A stretch of 64,000 nucleotides of DNA, taken from contig NC_092458.1 in the NCBI RefSeq assembly GCF_047495875.1, forward strand, positions 4,175,939-4,239,938, read 5' to 3'. How positions within the stretch are numbered: the stretch's first letter is position 1; every line of letters begins with the position of its first letter. A program made the translations under genes and the position numbers. This DNA comes from Pithys albifrons albifrons. Taxonomy: Eukaryota > Chordata > Aves > Passeriformes > Thamnophilidae. Under the pieces are notes generated by a model. The model was given only the letters and a program-made list of their open reading frames with translations. It had not been told where the DNA came from and made no database searches. Below, piece by piece: positions 37,136-49,049 of this stretch.

Positions 37136-40100
37136 ATTAAGCAGTTAAAGAGAGTACCTGCTGCAGCCAGAAGTGTGTTTTGGCTTGTATTGGGCACTTA
37201 ATGCTATGATTGAAAAGACATTAGCACCTTGTTTGTTTGGTTTAGTTTTTTGTAGCAATAGGAAGAAAGAAAGAAGTGTTAATATCACCTTCAGGTGCTC
37301 TTCAAAACAAAAAAAAAAGGTAGCAGGACTACACTGTCTACTAAATTTCAATGCAAGTAATTACATTCAGCCTACCTTGAATTCCAGCTGACAGTAACTA
37401 TGGTGCTATGCTTGGCTCAACCACATCTCCCAGCTAAGGGCAGCTGCCTTTCAGCAGTGAATGAACAGATCCTGTTATTACTCTTCATTTACGTAGGACA
37501 TACTATTTATGGGAACTGTGTAACTTTAAAGAAGAACTATGCAATACATGTTTCCTAGAGATGTTGAAGTGTCTTTTTTAATGGATGCAAAACTTTCTGA
37601 CAACAGCTAAGGCACAGATTTATATTTCTGGGTGAAACAGAGCAAAGAACAGTAGTCAACCTGCAAAATATTGCATAAACTTGGAAAAGTTTCCTTGGAA
37701 AACAAGTAGCAACAAAAAAACCACCCAAAATCTAGAGAGACTGAATGTCAGAAAAAGTATTGAAGTAAACTATGAGCAGCATTTGCAATGCTTTGTGTCT
37801 TCTATAGCTTCTACAGGGGTAGATCACTGCCATATACTAGACTTAGCTTTTATTTGTCCTTCCTTAAAAGTTTTCTTCTTGTCAAGAAGAACTCTAAAAA
37901 GCACATGTTCCAGGAAAGCAGGAAAACTATGGGTAGAAGCACACAACTCTTAAGTAATGAAATTCTAAAAAAGAGTATCTTCCAATGTTTTCAAAATTCT
38001 TTCTTCCCCTTTCAGAATGACACAGTTAAGTGTTAATAATCACAGCTCCGTCTTCCATAATAAAATGAGTTTAAATTGGGTTTTTTGGATTTTTTTTTAA
38101 AAGTAGACCCTGTTCAAACAAAAATCCTGCTACATATAGCTGCCTAGTACAACTTCAACATGTTCTCTAGCACCCTCTTCCCTTAAAAATGCAGCTAGAC
38201 ACACCCCCTCCTCCTTCTCAGAGATCTTCTTAATCAGCTCATGAAGTTTGCAGAACACATCTGCCCACACGGAATCACAAAGCACTTTGGTTGCCTTTTC
38301 TCACACCTAGATCCACCAGATAGAAAGGAACTTGCAATTACTCACTCCTTAAGAATTCAGCTCTGTGGGATACCCAGACCCCAGAGGGAACCTCTGTTGA
38401 TCACCTCCTTTATAATATAACACATAAAACCCATCTAAAGTGTCTTTATCACTCTAGTCCTGTTGCAACAAGATGATTTCCCTGAATGGCAGTGCAAACT
38501 GTTGGAGGATTTAGTATCGGACTGAGGGCCAATAAAACTGAAAGCTCTTTTTTTTTCCTTCTTTATAGTGAAATACAAATAATGCTTATCAAAATCATTA
38601 GAAGTTCTTTTATTCCAGAAAAAAAAGCTTTTTTTTCTGTGATATAATCTCTTTGCACTGTGTAGCTTTTGATTGCTATATATCTCAGATTACCATTTGT
38701 AAAATGGGGATATTAAAACCTAATTGCATTCCACCTACAGCTGTTGAGGTTGTCACCTTTCATTATATATGGCAGAGAAGTGCTGTATATAACATTTTCT
38801 CAAGAGTTTTCCCAGCTTCTAAATAAAAAATGACATTTTTGTTCTTAGATTTATCTTTATCTTAAACTTCAGTAGGAACCCCCTTTTTAGGTTGTAGGCT
38901 CCATTATCTTTAATTCTAATTCAGCAACTGATTTTGCCTCTTGGCTGTTTGATACAGTGTCAGGCTGAAGTGTGACGAGATTTTTACATTCCCTTAATGT
39001 GATGACTGACAGTATGAGTGAACAACATCAATTTCAAGCATGTTCCTAATAATGTTTCTTTGTTTTGGCTGGAATTTTAGGGTTTTTTTGTTGGATTTTT
39101 TTTTCTGATGGAATGACCACAAAGTCTCTCCAGTAGTTATTCTAAATAATGGATTTTTGTCATCATTTATGTTGTTGTAATGACACCTCTGTTAAGTTCA
39201 CTGCTACCCACAAGCACCCATCTGATTCACTAATAATCATGATGAACTTTTCAAAATGAAGTAATGTGGTTGCTTGAAGTGTATTTACTTTTTATTATCG
39301 AGGTTTTTTAATTAGAATGAGAAAATACTTTCTAAATAAAAATTTCTTGCTACTAATTAGCTGATGACTGTTGAAATGACACCATCACTTGAACAGAATG
39401 AAAATGTGAAGGTTTTAATTTAAGTTTAAAGGCTCTGTTCTTCATGTTACAAATAGCCAGAATTTCTGAAAGCAAGCTCAAAAAGATGATATTTCAAGAA
39501 ACCCAAAACACAGGGAATAAAAAATATCTCGATTGCAATTTCTTTCTGAAGGTAATTTTATTGACTGAATTGTTTTCCTTGGCAAAAATTGGGGCATGTG
39601 TATAAATAGATATTTATTTATTTAATGGAAAGACTGGCAGATCTAAACTATAGTCATGCTGGAGAAACTATAACTAAAACTCCAATAGATTGATTATAGT
39701 AGCAGAAAAAAAATTATTCAGCTATAAAAGACATTAAGTACCTGTTACTCATTGAGGAAACTTACTAGAATTATTCAGCATATATCTCGGTTTTATATTT
39801 TTACCCATAGAAGACAGTACTAGAGTTGTAGAAGGTAAAAAAACAACAAACAAACAAAAGTTTTATCTCATTTTCTTCTGGCCAAACTCATTGCTGCAAT
39901 TAAATTGACAGGACCAATGCACCTTCATTTAATCTACTCTTCTACAATTAAAAAATAAAAACAAAACAAAACAAAAAAGAAACAAACAAATAAACCCCCA
40001 CAAACCCTTTCATTAGAATGCACAACTTGCAGTCATTTTATATCATTCTCTAACAAATTCCATGACAAACTGTACTGTCTCTTTATTTGAATATGCATGG

Positions 40101-40365
40101 AATTGTCATGAGTACAGTTGGGTGGGCTACATATGAATATGACAAAGTACAAACCACCAGCATTTATGACTCCTGGGCCCTGACATGGACACCCTCTGAA
40201 TGTCCATTCCTGGACCTTTCCACCTTTCCACATGTAACAATACCATTAAGTAATAGCATTTTTTACCACATCTTAAAGTAATCCTTATAAATGTTTCCTC
40301 TTTGGAGAAGCTGCCCACAACCAGAAAGGCAGGAGGATTATTTATAGATTAATCTTATTACCCAA
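37136..40365. other. 3.2-kb AT-rich non-coding stretch
   Basis: No gene, RNA or transposon recognised. The longest open frame is 90 codons near 37681-37953, without a family signature. A/C-rich low complexity lies at 39955-40005. Confidence 0.55.
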
Positions 40366-40450
40366 TCATAAAATCATAGAACAGTTTGGGTTAGAAGGGA
40401 CCTTATGGAACATCTAGTTCCAAGGCCCCTGCCATGGGCATTTCTGTGAA
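40366..40450 (-). mobile_element. CR1 LINE 3' end
   Basis: The plus strand starts with AATCATAAAATCATAGAAC followed by GTTTGGGTTAGAAGGGACC and CATCTAGTTCCAA, the reverse complement of the CR1 3' untranslated end with its ATTCTATGA-type terminal repeats. It is truncated after about 85 bp. Only the 3' untranslated part remains. Confidence 0.88.
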
Positions 40451-41449
40451 AAGGGTTCTGCCTGCAGCTATGGTCAGAGAAACAACCCACCTCAACCCAA
40501 CACTGTGATGAGAAACAGCTCCAGCTTCCTGATTCCCTCTTCCTCTTGTTTTCAAAGATAACATCTACTTTTTCCTTCCCTTTTTCTTGCTAGTGTTCCT
40601 CTTCCCAGGGCCTTGCTATGACAGTGCACCTGATTTAGTAATTAGAAGGTTAATACCAAGACTTCCTAATGCTCTTATGACAGCTCAGGGCAGCATCACC
40701 TATCGCATGTGTAGAAAATGTAAGACATTTGTTCTTTGGTAAATGAGGTGAAATAATTATTATTATATCACATTTGTTGACTCCAGCCATGTTTCTGATC
40801 ATGCTCTCAGTTAACTGATCTGCCATAGTTTCCTATTACCTACAAGGAAAAGGTACTATCACTACTGAGTATGAAAATACACAGTAGCTGCCTTTTGCAT
40901 CTGTCTTTGCTGCCTATGCCTGGGAGAGCATTTGGGGAAGAAATCTGGCAGTTGTGCTCTTCACATCCAGGAAAAGAAGAGTTTAGACATTATGTAGATT
41001 CAAAAGAAATTTAAGTTTAAGAAAGTCTTCTTGCCTTAGACACACTCCCAAACAATCTTTAGCTGGTCCAGTTTGACAAAGCCCAGAAGTCATGGTTTTC
41101 AATGGATGATCATAAAGCACATAAGAGAGAGACTTACAGGTCTCAAGAAAAGTGTTAAACCACTGGTATTTTTGAAACTCACTTTGAAAGATCCATTGTG
41201 TCCTATCTAGATCCTTCAGCTAAGAATGAGGACAGGCAACTGTCAGTCTTGGTGGGATGGCTAATGAAGAAGGCTTGAAAGGTTGGCATCTTCTTGCTGA
41301 AATTTGTGTTTTATAATGTGGGAATTGGTTTACAATATCTGGAATGTAGAAAGTCCTGCCAGAAATGGATTTGTGAAGAAAATCAACAAGCCACGGATAA
41401 TGCTTTAACAACTGATGGTTTTAATGTTGTTTAAATGTACAAAATGGTT
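40451..41449. other. Non-coding stretch
   Basis: No gene or repeat recognised. Confidence 0.55.
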
Positions 41450-41454
41450 TCAAC

Positions 41455-41879
41455 TGTGTTTTTTGCCAAGTCACTGCTTCTCCTTCCCAGAATACCTTGG
41501 GATACTTGTTATCTCAGGTGTCTGGAGGGAGGTTGAGACATGCATGTTACCTGACCCCCTACCTATTGAATGAAAATCCCCTTATTCCCTGGCCCAAAGC
41601 CAAATCCCCTCTTGTTTCCTATTGGTGGGGTTTGGATCCCTCCAAGGTCCATATAAACCCCTGACCATCAATAAACTCTCTCTCTTCTCCTCCTTCTCTG
41701 GTGGTCTCTGTGTGTCCTTCTTGGGCTCTCAGGAGACCACGTGCTCAGGGGAAGCGGGGAGCACATTTTCTCCTAGGTGATGAAATAAACCCCAGGACCA
41801 GGAGAATCACCACACTGTTGCAGATTGCACCCCACAACAGACAACCACACAGACGCAGAAACATTATAACATTATAACA
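41455..41879 (+). mobile_element. Probable LTR (family E), boundaries tentative
   Basis: Promoter-like and polyadenylation-like signals are arranged as in a retroviral LTR: ATATAAA at 41651-41657, then AATAAA at 41670-41675, followed by a pyrimidine-rich TCTCTCTCTTCTCCTCC stretch and a GC-richer U5-like segment. Candidate ends TGTGTTTT and TATAACA have flanks TCAAC and TCAAA (four of five). An alternative right end near 41813 with flanks AACTG and CACTG fits equally well. The element sits about 20 bp before the family A2 LTR that starts at 41900. No internal region was seen. Confidence 0.6.
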
Positions 41880-41899
41880 TCAAAAGTTTTTTCACAAAG

Positions 41900-42527
41900 T
41901 GTTATGGGTTTAGCCAGGTGAGCCTAAATTTAGGGTTTAAAAGTTCAGCTAGGCCTGGGAATTGTCAGCTGACTTGAGCTGGACTGAGCTAGCTAACAGC
42001 TGACTTCTTCTGGCCAATAATATTGTATTCCATACCACACTACATCATCTCAAAAGGGGTAAGAGCTGGTGTGTGGGTGTGGCTTGGGCAGTTGCTTCAC
42101 AGCTGTGGTGCCAGCAAGACACTCTGCTGTCCCAGGAGGGATGGGGAGGCCCAAGCCCAGAGCACCGGCTTAACATCATCTTAGGGAAGTAAAATGTTTG
42201 TTCTTAGCTTTTCTCTCTGCTTAAGTCTGTCTCTGAAGAACCAACTTCTCTAGAATGATTTGTAGTTAATATGGTAGAATTTGCGTTTACTGGGAAGTGG
42301 GAAATTGTTTCTTGTTATACATAACTTGTGTAAGTGTGTGTTATATTGTAGTTTCCTCTTAATTTTCTCTTTTCTGTATAAATACATGTAGTTAGTTCCA
42401 GCATAAACTTGCTTCTGAGGGTTTTTTTCCTCTCCCTCTTCTTTTTCCCCTTAGCTGGTTGGGGGGAGGAGGAACCCTTTTCACCCTGTCCTGGACAGTT
42501 GGCGTTTTGCCAGCTCAGCCCAGGACA
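41900..42527 (+). mobile_element. Family A2 LTR, 5' LTR of a truncated provirus
   Basis: This 628-bp LTR begins TGTTATGGGTTTAGCC and ends CAGCCCAGGACA, with TATAAATA at 42377-42384 and the U5 hairpin TTGGCGTTTTGCCAG near the end. Unlike the other family A copies, its two flanks do not match (CAAAG at left, GATAA at right). Six bases after its end comes a primer-binding site for tRNA-Gly. Together this says it is the 5' LTR of an element whose internal part and 3' LTR are lost or unrecognisable. It belongs to the same subfamily (A2) as 49741-50336, sharing a central segment absent from A1. Confidence 0.85.
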
Positions 42528-42533
42528 GATAAA

Positions 42534-42551
42534 TGGTGTGTTGGCCGGGAA
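42534..42551 (+). other. Retroviral primer-binding site, tRNA-Gly-like
   Basis: The 18 bases TGGTGTGTTGGCCGGGAA match the complement of the 3' end of tRNA-Gly(GCC), TGGTGCATTGGCCGGGAA, at 16 of 18 positions; CGAA also matches just after. Position, six bases past an LTR end, is as expected for the site where minus-strand DNA synthesis begins. Both mismatches are transitions within one CA-to-TG dinucleotide. Confidence 0.8.
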
Positions 42552-42658
42552 ACGAAGGACACTAGCAAGTGTCCCAGAAGGTTGGCAGGGTTTCCGGGAG
42601 CTTTGTTATAGAAATATGCCTTGATATCTGCATTACTTGGGTACATCTAATATAAACA

Positions 42659-42976
42659 ATGTTCTCTTGCTACTGGATCCTTGTTTTATTCCTTGTACTG
42701 ACTGTTTCTATGAGTTCAGACAGCTCAACTCGTACCTGCTGTGACTGCAGCCACTGCAAGGAGAAGCCTTACAGCCAAAGCGAGCTGTCTTTCTCTCCTG
42801 CCTCACCTCAACAGAGAGCAAGCCCCAAGCGTGAGTCACATGGTGAACTGTCGTCCTGCCTGTGTGACCAGGGGAAAGACATAAGGAGGTGGGTCAGTGC
42901 ATCTACTTCTGTGCTTGAAGTCCAGGTATGGAAATCAAAACATAAGAAAGCTGGTATAAAGCTGTCCACATGTTGA
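42659..42976 (+). CDS. Hypothetical 105-aa secreted Cys-rich ORF downstream of the A2 LTR
   Basis: The frame starts with ATG (A at position -3) and ends TGA. Residues 1-20 form a plausible signal peptide with a hydrophobic core (WILVLFLVLTV) and small residues before a possible cleavage near S19/S20. The remainder is polar, with seven cysteines in all (positions 4, 27, 28, 30, 33, 67, 69 and 105 include the one in the leader): a CCDCSHC cluster, a CLC pair, and a final Cys. A basic tail (KSKHKKAG) follows RRWV. The CC motif after a signal peptide, and WV followed by a leucine-containing helix-like segment, recall CC chemokines, but spacing of the later cysteines does not fit, so I do not assign that family. 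It lies 108 bp after the primer-binding site and may simply be a chance frame in proviral leader or host DNA. Confidence 0.25.
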   Translation: MFSCYWILVLFLVLTVSMSSDSSTRTCCDCSHCKEKPYSQSELSFSPASPQQRASPKRESHGELSSCLCDQGKDIRRWVSASTSVLEVQVWKSKHKKAGIKLSTC

Positions 42977-43691
42977 AGCAGAGATCCCAGAACAGAACGA
43001 AGAATGTCAATTAAGCTGCCCTGCCTCCAGCTGAGAGGAGGAGGAGAATGACCAAGTCTACTGGACATTGCTGAACCAGAAAACTAGCCAGGACTGTACC
43101 TCTACACTGACTTGTAGATGACAGCCAGTGCCCCTCTGAGGGTGGCTGGACCAATAGAAGAAGATTATTTGAAGCATAGAGAGGCCCATGTGGGCTGTTG
43201 GTGTGTGGCAGGACACTGCTGCTTGAGTAGAATATGTAAAGCCACACCAGTTTTGGATGACCACCCTTACCTTCATTGTGATTAGGTGTGTGAAGTTCCA
43301 GCACATTACAGAGAAGTTATTGGAAAGGAAGCCGTGTCTTTCTAAAAGTGCTCCAATGACTGTAAAATAGCTATTGCATCTTAAAGAAATCTGGTATTTG
43401 GATCTTCTTGTAGTCAACATAAAGAATCGATGGTATGAAGGCAAAAGAGATATTTAAATCATTATGTCACTGAAGAATAGATCAAAGAACACTGGCATTT
43501 CCATAAAGCCCCGACACTACTTTAATATTAGTCAGAGAGAGAACTAAGTTTTAACTGATTATTCATCTGTACCATCAGTAAGATATGTAAAGGCAAAGGA
43601 ATTGATTACTTCACAGCAAAACATACTCTTCTGATTCTTCTTTTTCAAAGCACATAGAACGAAGTAAATTTGTTTCTGAAGTGTCTAGAGA
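42977..43691. other. Non-coding stretch, possibly proviral leader or host DNA
   Basis: Open frames up to 128 codons on the minus strand overlap one another and lack family signatures. No gag-like motif was found, so I cannot say where proviral sequence ends. Confidence 0.45.
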
Positions 43692-43746
43692 TAATATATA
43701 TATATATATATTCTAAAGCTATATATATATATATATATATATATAT
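43692..43746. repeat. Paired (TA)n tracts
   Basis: Two TA runs (about 43694-43711 and 43720-43746), each followed by TTCTAAARCT, show a short tandem duplication of a TA tract plus flank. Confidence 0.9.
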
Positions 43747-45750
43747 TCTAAAACTGAAGATGTGTAAGTAGTTCAAAGCATTTCAAAATCTTAGAAAACT
43801 CCAATATGTAGAACCAGTAGATAAAACCTGCATGCTGCCCTGAAGTTGTTCCAACCATCAAATCTGCTTTTCAGTGGTGTGAGGTTGGCTTTGGCACACA
43901 TCACGTCACAGAGTTGTGCCACATCTCCCTGTGCTTCTCCTGCACAGTCAGCTGCATCTCTACACATCCAAGAAGAGTCTTATACACTTCATTCCAATAT
44001 TTGCAGCGCAGATGGTAGGACTTTGTAGTGAACAGCAGGGCTTAAACCTGAAGTTCTTCAGTGTTACCCATCTCCACATTTATAGTCAAACTGGTGCTCA
44101 GATGCAATATGGGTTTGAAAGGTGTCCGTAATTTTAACTGGTGATTTTTTGTTTGTTTGTTTGTTTTACTTTTTTCTTTTCCTACATCCACTTATTTTGA
44201 TCCAGACATCATATTCTGGGAGAAAATAGGCTCATTCACTGCTGTGACACAGTAGCAAATGATTTCTGCAAATTCTGGATATTTATTTCACAGGTAGTTA
44301 AATTCATATTTGATTCCCTGCATTTCTTTTCTATTATTTGCATTCCTGTTTCACAGAACAGGAAAGTGACAATAACAGACTATAAAAAATAGCATGCTCA
44401 TTGATGTGAACTATAATTAAGAGCTTGAAATAAACATGGTGCATAGAAATACAAACATAACCATTTCAATTGTTGGTTTTATAAAAATTTAATTAAACAT
44501 ATGTTTTCTTGTTAAAACAAAAATAAACCAAAATAAAAAAAAACAGGGAAAGGTAAAAAAGAAATTGCAAGCTGTATTTTGATATAGAATTCTTCTAAAG
44601 ACCTTGGTAAAATCTTAAATTTCACAAAAAATATTATTCAAGAAATGCATGTAAGCCACCATAGTTTTGAAGAGATAAGTCCTCTAAATTAAGAATATCA
44701 TTGCCTAAGTAACCCGGTTTCTGAAAGCTGAAGACTGTTCTTCAGATAAAGAGTGATCTTTGCTCCTGTTTAGCTTTAAACCTTCTTGTTAACAGGCAGG
44801 AAAGAAAAGCTTACTTTTCTTCAGTTATCCACAATAAAAGTAGGTTAGAAATGCTGAGACCTGAGATTTGTAGAATTATGTGTTCATAAATCTGACAATA
44901 ACCCAACTATCTCAAAAACAAATTAAGTAATTAATATTTTAAGTAATTCAGGTGGTTTTTTTACACAAAATGCATTTTCTATGAGGTTTGTATAAAGGAT
45001 TTTTAAATTTTATTGAAAAAATCAATCAAATATTAGATATTTTTTCTGCAATGTTAATTAGAATAGAGTCTCCTTTCAGAAATAATTTGATAATAATCCC
45101 TACAAAAATATTTTTAAATAACATTTTTAGCTCACCTTATCTCAACTTTAAAAATATATAAGCTAAAACAGCTAAATGTGAACTAAGCTATATAATGCCT
45201 TACATATGTTAATAATTAATGGTTTTTAGCACAGTATTACTTTTTAGGTAATGAGACAAAAAAAAAAGGGCAGCAAGATTCAAATCACTTAATAAAATCT
45301 GGAGGGTGGGAACTGTTCATCCTGCTTTTGCCTAAACTGGGAGCTACATTCATAGAACTCATTTTCCTGAGAAATATTTCTCCCCACTTTCCCTACTCAT
45401 CTAATTCTTTTATATTTAAATTCAAACTCATAGTAAGGGATTTTTTTCTTCAAGAAACAACACATTTATCTTGACAATCTATTAGTATCAATGCAGAACT
45501 CATCATAGGTAGCTATTGTAAGAGCTAGAACAGAGTGGGACTTCTCTATACTTGGTTTGAAAAGTCCTTTTTCCCATATCTGTTCAGCTTCATTAGGAGA
45601 GTAGGAATGTTACCTCAGAAGAAAAGCATAGAGATTTGACCAGATTTTAGAAATGAGGAATACATAAACTTTTCCCCAAGATTAATGAAATCTAAAACCT
45701 AAAGTCTAAAATAGCCATTTAACTCTTTTGCCAAATACAGGCATCAAAAT
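43747..45750. other. 2-kb AT-rich non-coding stretch
   Basis: No gene or transposon recognised. TTTG units lie at 44151-44166. The 44300-45250 part is very AT-rich. Confidence 0.55.
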
Positions 45751-45755
45751 TCCTG

Positions 45756-45938
45756 ATGTTAGGTTATCTCAGAAAACAGAAAACACAGCTTGTCGGAGGA
45801 GACCCAGGGTTTATACACTGGCAAAAATACTATAAGAGATGGATAGACGAGGACGCCGAAGCCCAGGAACCCGGCTCCCCGAATATGGAAGCTCTGCGAG
45901 AGATTTATAAGGACTCTAATGTTCACACCCTATGTTGA
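45756..45938 (+). CDS. 60-aa ORF in the U3 region of the CpG-rich LTR
   Basis: The start codon straddles the LTR boundary: A comes from the flank, TG is the first dinucleotide of the LTR. The product is polar with a basic start (RKQK), an aromatic cluster (WQKYYKRW) and an acidic stretch (DEDAEAQEP), ending near VHTLC. No family recognised. Because retroviral env frames can run into U3 of the 3' LTR, this may be the tail of an env or accessory frame and not an independent gene. As a solo LTR remnant it is probably not translated. Confidence 0.3.
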   Translation: MLGYLRKQKTQLVGGDPGFIHWQKYYKRWIDEDAEAQEPGSPNMEALREIYKDSNVHTLC

Positions 45939-46545
45939 TGCTTCCCCAGCTTGAATGTTATACACCCCAATGTGTCTACCCTGGTTGTTTTTCCCTTGGT
46001 AGTTCCTTGTCCGGGTTCCCTCTTCCCACAAAACCCTCCGCGTCGCAGCCCCCTGTCCTGGCCCGACCCGGCCATGGGGGCGGTTGCCGGCGGGGCCGCC
46101 CACGGGGCACTGCTGGAGCCCGGGTGGGGGCTGTGCTTGCCTCGAAGTGCCGGAAGCCCTACAGTAGACTTTCCCCGCCCATCTCATTCTCCCATTGGTC
46201 CTTTTGCCGCTCCTCCCCTCCCTCTTTCCCTTTGTTTGCATGTACCCAATGAACTGTGTTACTCCGCCCCGTCTCCGCCCCTCTTCCCCGCCTACATCCG
46301 GGGAATTCCCATGCTCTCCTCAAAAGCTAGCGCGCGGCAATAAACTTGGCTTTTCCTCGTGGACTCCTGGCAAGTGCGGGCTTGTTCCGTTCGGGACGGT
46401 CGCCGGGCCGGGGGCGGGAGGAGCCGTCCCTCGCTTCTAAGGGGCCTGATCCTGGGGAGCCCTGCTTGTCACTTTCCTAGCCTGGCTCCTGGAAGCGGAA
46501 ACCTCTCCACCGTATCGGTGGGCTATTTTTAATCCGCTGATAACA
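45757..46545 (+). mobile_element. CpG-rich solo LTR (ERVK-like), about 789 bp
   Basis: The ends form a short inverted repeat, TGTTA at the left and TAACA at the right. Flanks CCTGA (45752-45756) and GCTGA (46546-46550) match in four of five positions. Inside are promoter elements on the plus strand: GC boxes (CCCCGCCC at 46173; CCGCCCC at 46264 and 46275), a CCAAT-type ATTGG at 46194-46198, and the polyadenylation signal AATAAA at 46339-46344. No TATA box is obvious. Its base composition and CpG density differ sharply from its neighbours, so it is a relatively recent arrival or has kept its CpGs. It resembles betaretrovirus-like (ERVK) LTRs in birds; the class is inference. It also carries a 60-codon frame from its first bases. 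Confidence 0.75.
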
Positions 46546-46551
46546 GCTGAA

Positions 46552-49049
46552 ACAAATTCTTTTATTCCTAGTATATATACATATATATGTACATTCTGAG
46601 CAAAAAGTAAATGGTTTTACTTCAGAATAACTAAATGATCCATTGCAGCCTTCATGCAGTTAGTTCCCTGTATGTATAGTGGGGACTAGGAAAACCTTAA
46701 TTCTGGAAAAACAAAGAGAGATATCTCAGCCAAGATTGTAACAACAGGCAATAACAAAGTTTTGGCTTCAGAATTAAGTGTAATTAGCATCAAAGACTGA
46801 TGATTTTTATCAGTTTTTCAGAAGGGATGTCTGTTTTTTTTACAAGTAGAAAGCAATAAGGGAAAACAAACAGTCACAACCACATGGTGAATGGTGTCCT
46901 AGAGAATGTCTCTTCTTCTAAAGTTATTTTTTTCCCTATGAATTTTCATTCTCTATCCCAGCTTGCTAGCATTATTGCCAGAAACTTCTAGATATCATTA
47001 AAGAACCAAAGTTGCAGTTTCTATTTTCAGTTTACATGAGTAGGTTTTCAAGCTCACATATTGACTTCTGGTACTAATTGTTAGTTCAGTATAGGGTGTA
47101 ACAAGCCAAGAAGCACAAATAAAACTTAGATATAAAACAAGATATAAATGCACTCTGCTTTCTTTATATTTCTAGTAATTAGCAAACATACTTTTATATT
47201 TAATTACAGGCATTGAATTTTCTTTCTGTATTTAAATTCTTTTCCTTCACTGCCACTGTCTTGCATTACAAAAGTAGCACTGTAATGATTTCCACATGAA
47301 TGTACAGAAAATTTTACTGCCTTTAGATTCTTAAGTCACAGCTGTAGATGCTGTCAAGTTTTTTCTCAATATCTGAAGATTTCTTAAATTTTAGAAGTAA
47401 CTGAATAATCTTAATTTGCTCTGAATGTTTCAAAACTATTTTTTCATTGAATGCTAATGCAAAGTTACATCAAGCCTTTTTATTTTAGTTTCTTCATATA
47501 AAATTCTAATATCTCTTTACAGATGTTTAATACTTCCTCTTTACCACACAAAGGAGTCATTAGCTACAAATTTGGCACCTTTCCATTATATCATCATAAC
47601 ATCTATGGGCTCTACCAAAATAGGGTTTTACAGCATGCATTGTAATAGCACATGATCTTAACTGCAGTAAATTGAAATAGTATCCCTCCCCCACTTTAGT
47701 ACTGCAGAGCTGCAATAATAGGTAATTACAGAAGAAATTTGGAAAATAAGTACTGGTGAGATGCAGGATGGGCTTGCTGAAGTATGAGTACAATTTGCTG
47801 TATACAGAATTTGGAGGTGATGCTCTTTTACTTGTGATACAAGTATGAGATTATTCCTTTCCAGGGCAAAGCCATCAGACACTTTCAACTGATATTTTGA
47901 AAGAAGTATAAAACCTCAAAAAGCTCTTAAGATTAACTTCAGCTCTTTAATTTATACTCCGTAGTATTTTACACTTCTCATGCTGATGGTTTGACATAAT
48001 CTTATACAAGGAATAGAAATATAACAGGAATATGCATTTCAAGTATGGAATAAGATGTGGGTGAAAGCTTGAGTTTGACCTTAAATTTAGCTATCTGATA
48101 TTGCAATGCTGCATAGTTAAATGGACCTTGACCTTCTGAGGTGTTAAAAGCAGAGGAAGTATCCCTCTAGAAGATAATCTCACCTCCAGTGACAGCTATG
48201 AAGGAAGAAGAGAACTCCCAAGCCCATTTTATGCTGGGAATTGAACATGGCTGCATCATTAGACATTTATGCCATTAAGTCTTCTGAATGTATTAAATAC
48301 TTTTCCCTCATCATTCTGACTTAGATGTAGAGAAAGAAGCATTCTGAAAAAGGTTTGTGTGTAGTTAGCAGTTGTTGAAGCTGTATCAGTGAGGCTGCAC
48401 ACTGCAGGAGAGGGATGATAATAAGCAGGAGAAATAAGGAATCTGAACAGGAGCTTACACAGTAAGATATTGACTGTAGGGAAAAAAAGAGTTATTTTGT
48501 TTACAGGGTTTTGTTTGGTTAGGTTTTTTAATTTGTTCGTTGCTTGTTTTCAGATAATATTATCCCCTATTCCTTCCTTATTAATCTCAGCAGATGTAGT
48601 GCAAAAGAATAAAAAAAAATAGAGAAAAGTATAAATAACATTAAGAATCATTACTCTGGTGGTGAACTTTGTGTAATTTGAAAAAGACCTTGTTGATGGA
48701 TTAAAAAAATGCTTTATCTTATTTGTATTTCAAAGATGAGGACAAGGAGGTCTGCTTGTGGGGGAAGATAACATGGGCAGCAGAAGGCTTATTATTATGC
48801 TTCATTTGTGCAATTATGTGTTTTTATTATATTATTTAAGTGGCCAAAAATTTACTCCCTTTCAAGAAGTATTAGAATATTAAAAATATTTCTCATTACT
48901 AAATGATAAATGTTTTTTTTTCTTTCTGAAATATTTCAGTTTTGCAAGCAGGGTATTTTCTACCAAAGAATCTTCAGATACATATTTTCTGTCCGGCATC
49001 ACTTCTTATATTTGTAAAAGGCACTAACACTTGTTAACATAAAGAAGAG
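46552..49049. other. 2.5-kb AT-rich non-coding stretch
   Basis: No gene or transposon recognised. A TATATATACATATATATGTA palindrome-like tract lies near 46572-46591. Open frames are under 80 codons. Confidence 0.55.

Noticed and set aside
42659..42976. Firm assignment of the ORF as a CC chemokine
   Set aside because: Only the leader, the CC pair and a WV near the C-terminus agree; the third and fourth cysteine spacing and the central beta-sheet pattern do not.
43011..43444. 97- and 128-codon minus-strand frames
   Set aside because: Overlapping frames on the same strand without ATG context or family signature; consistent with chance.
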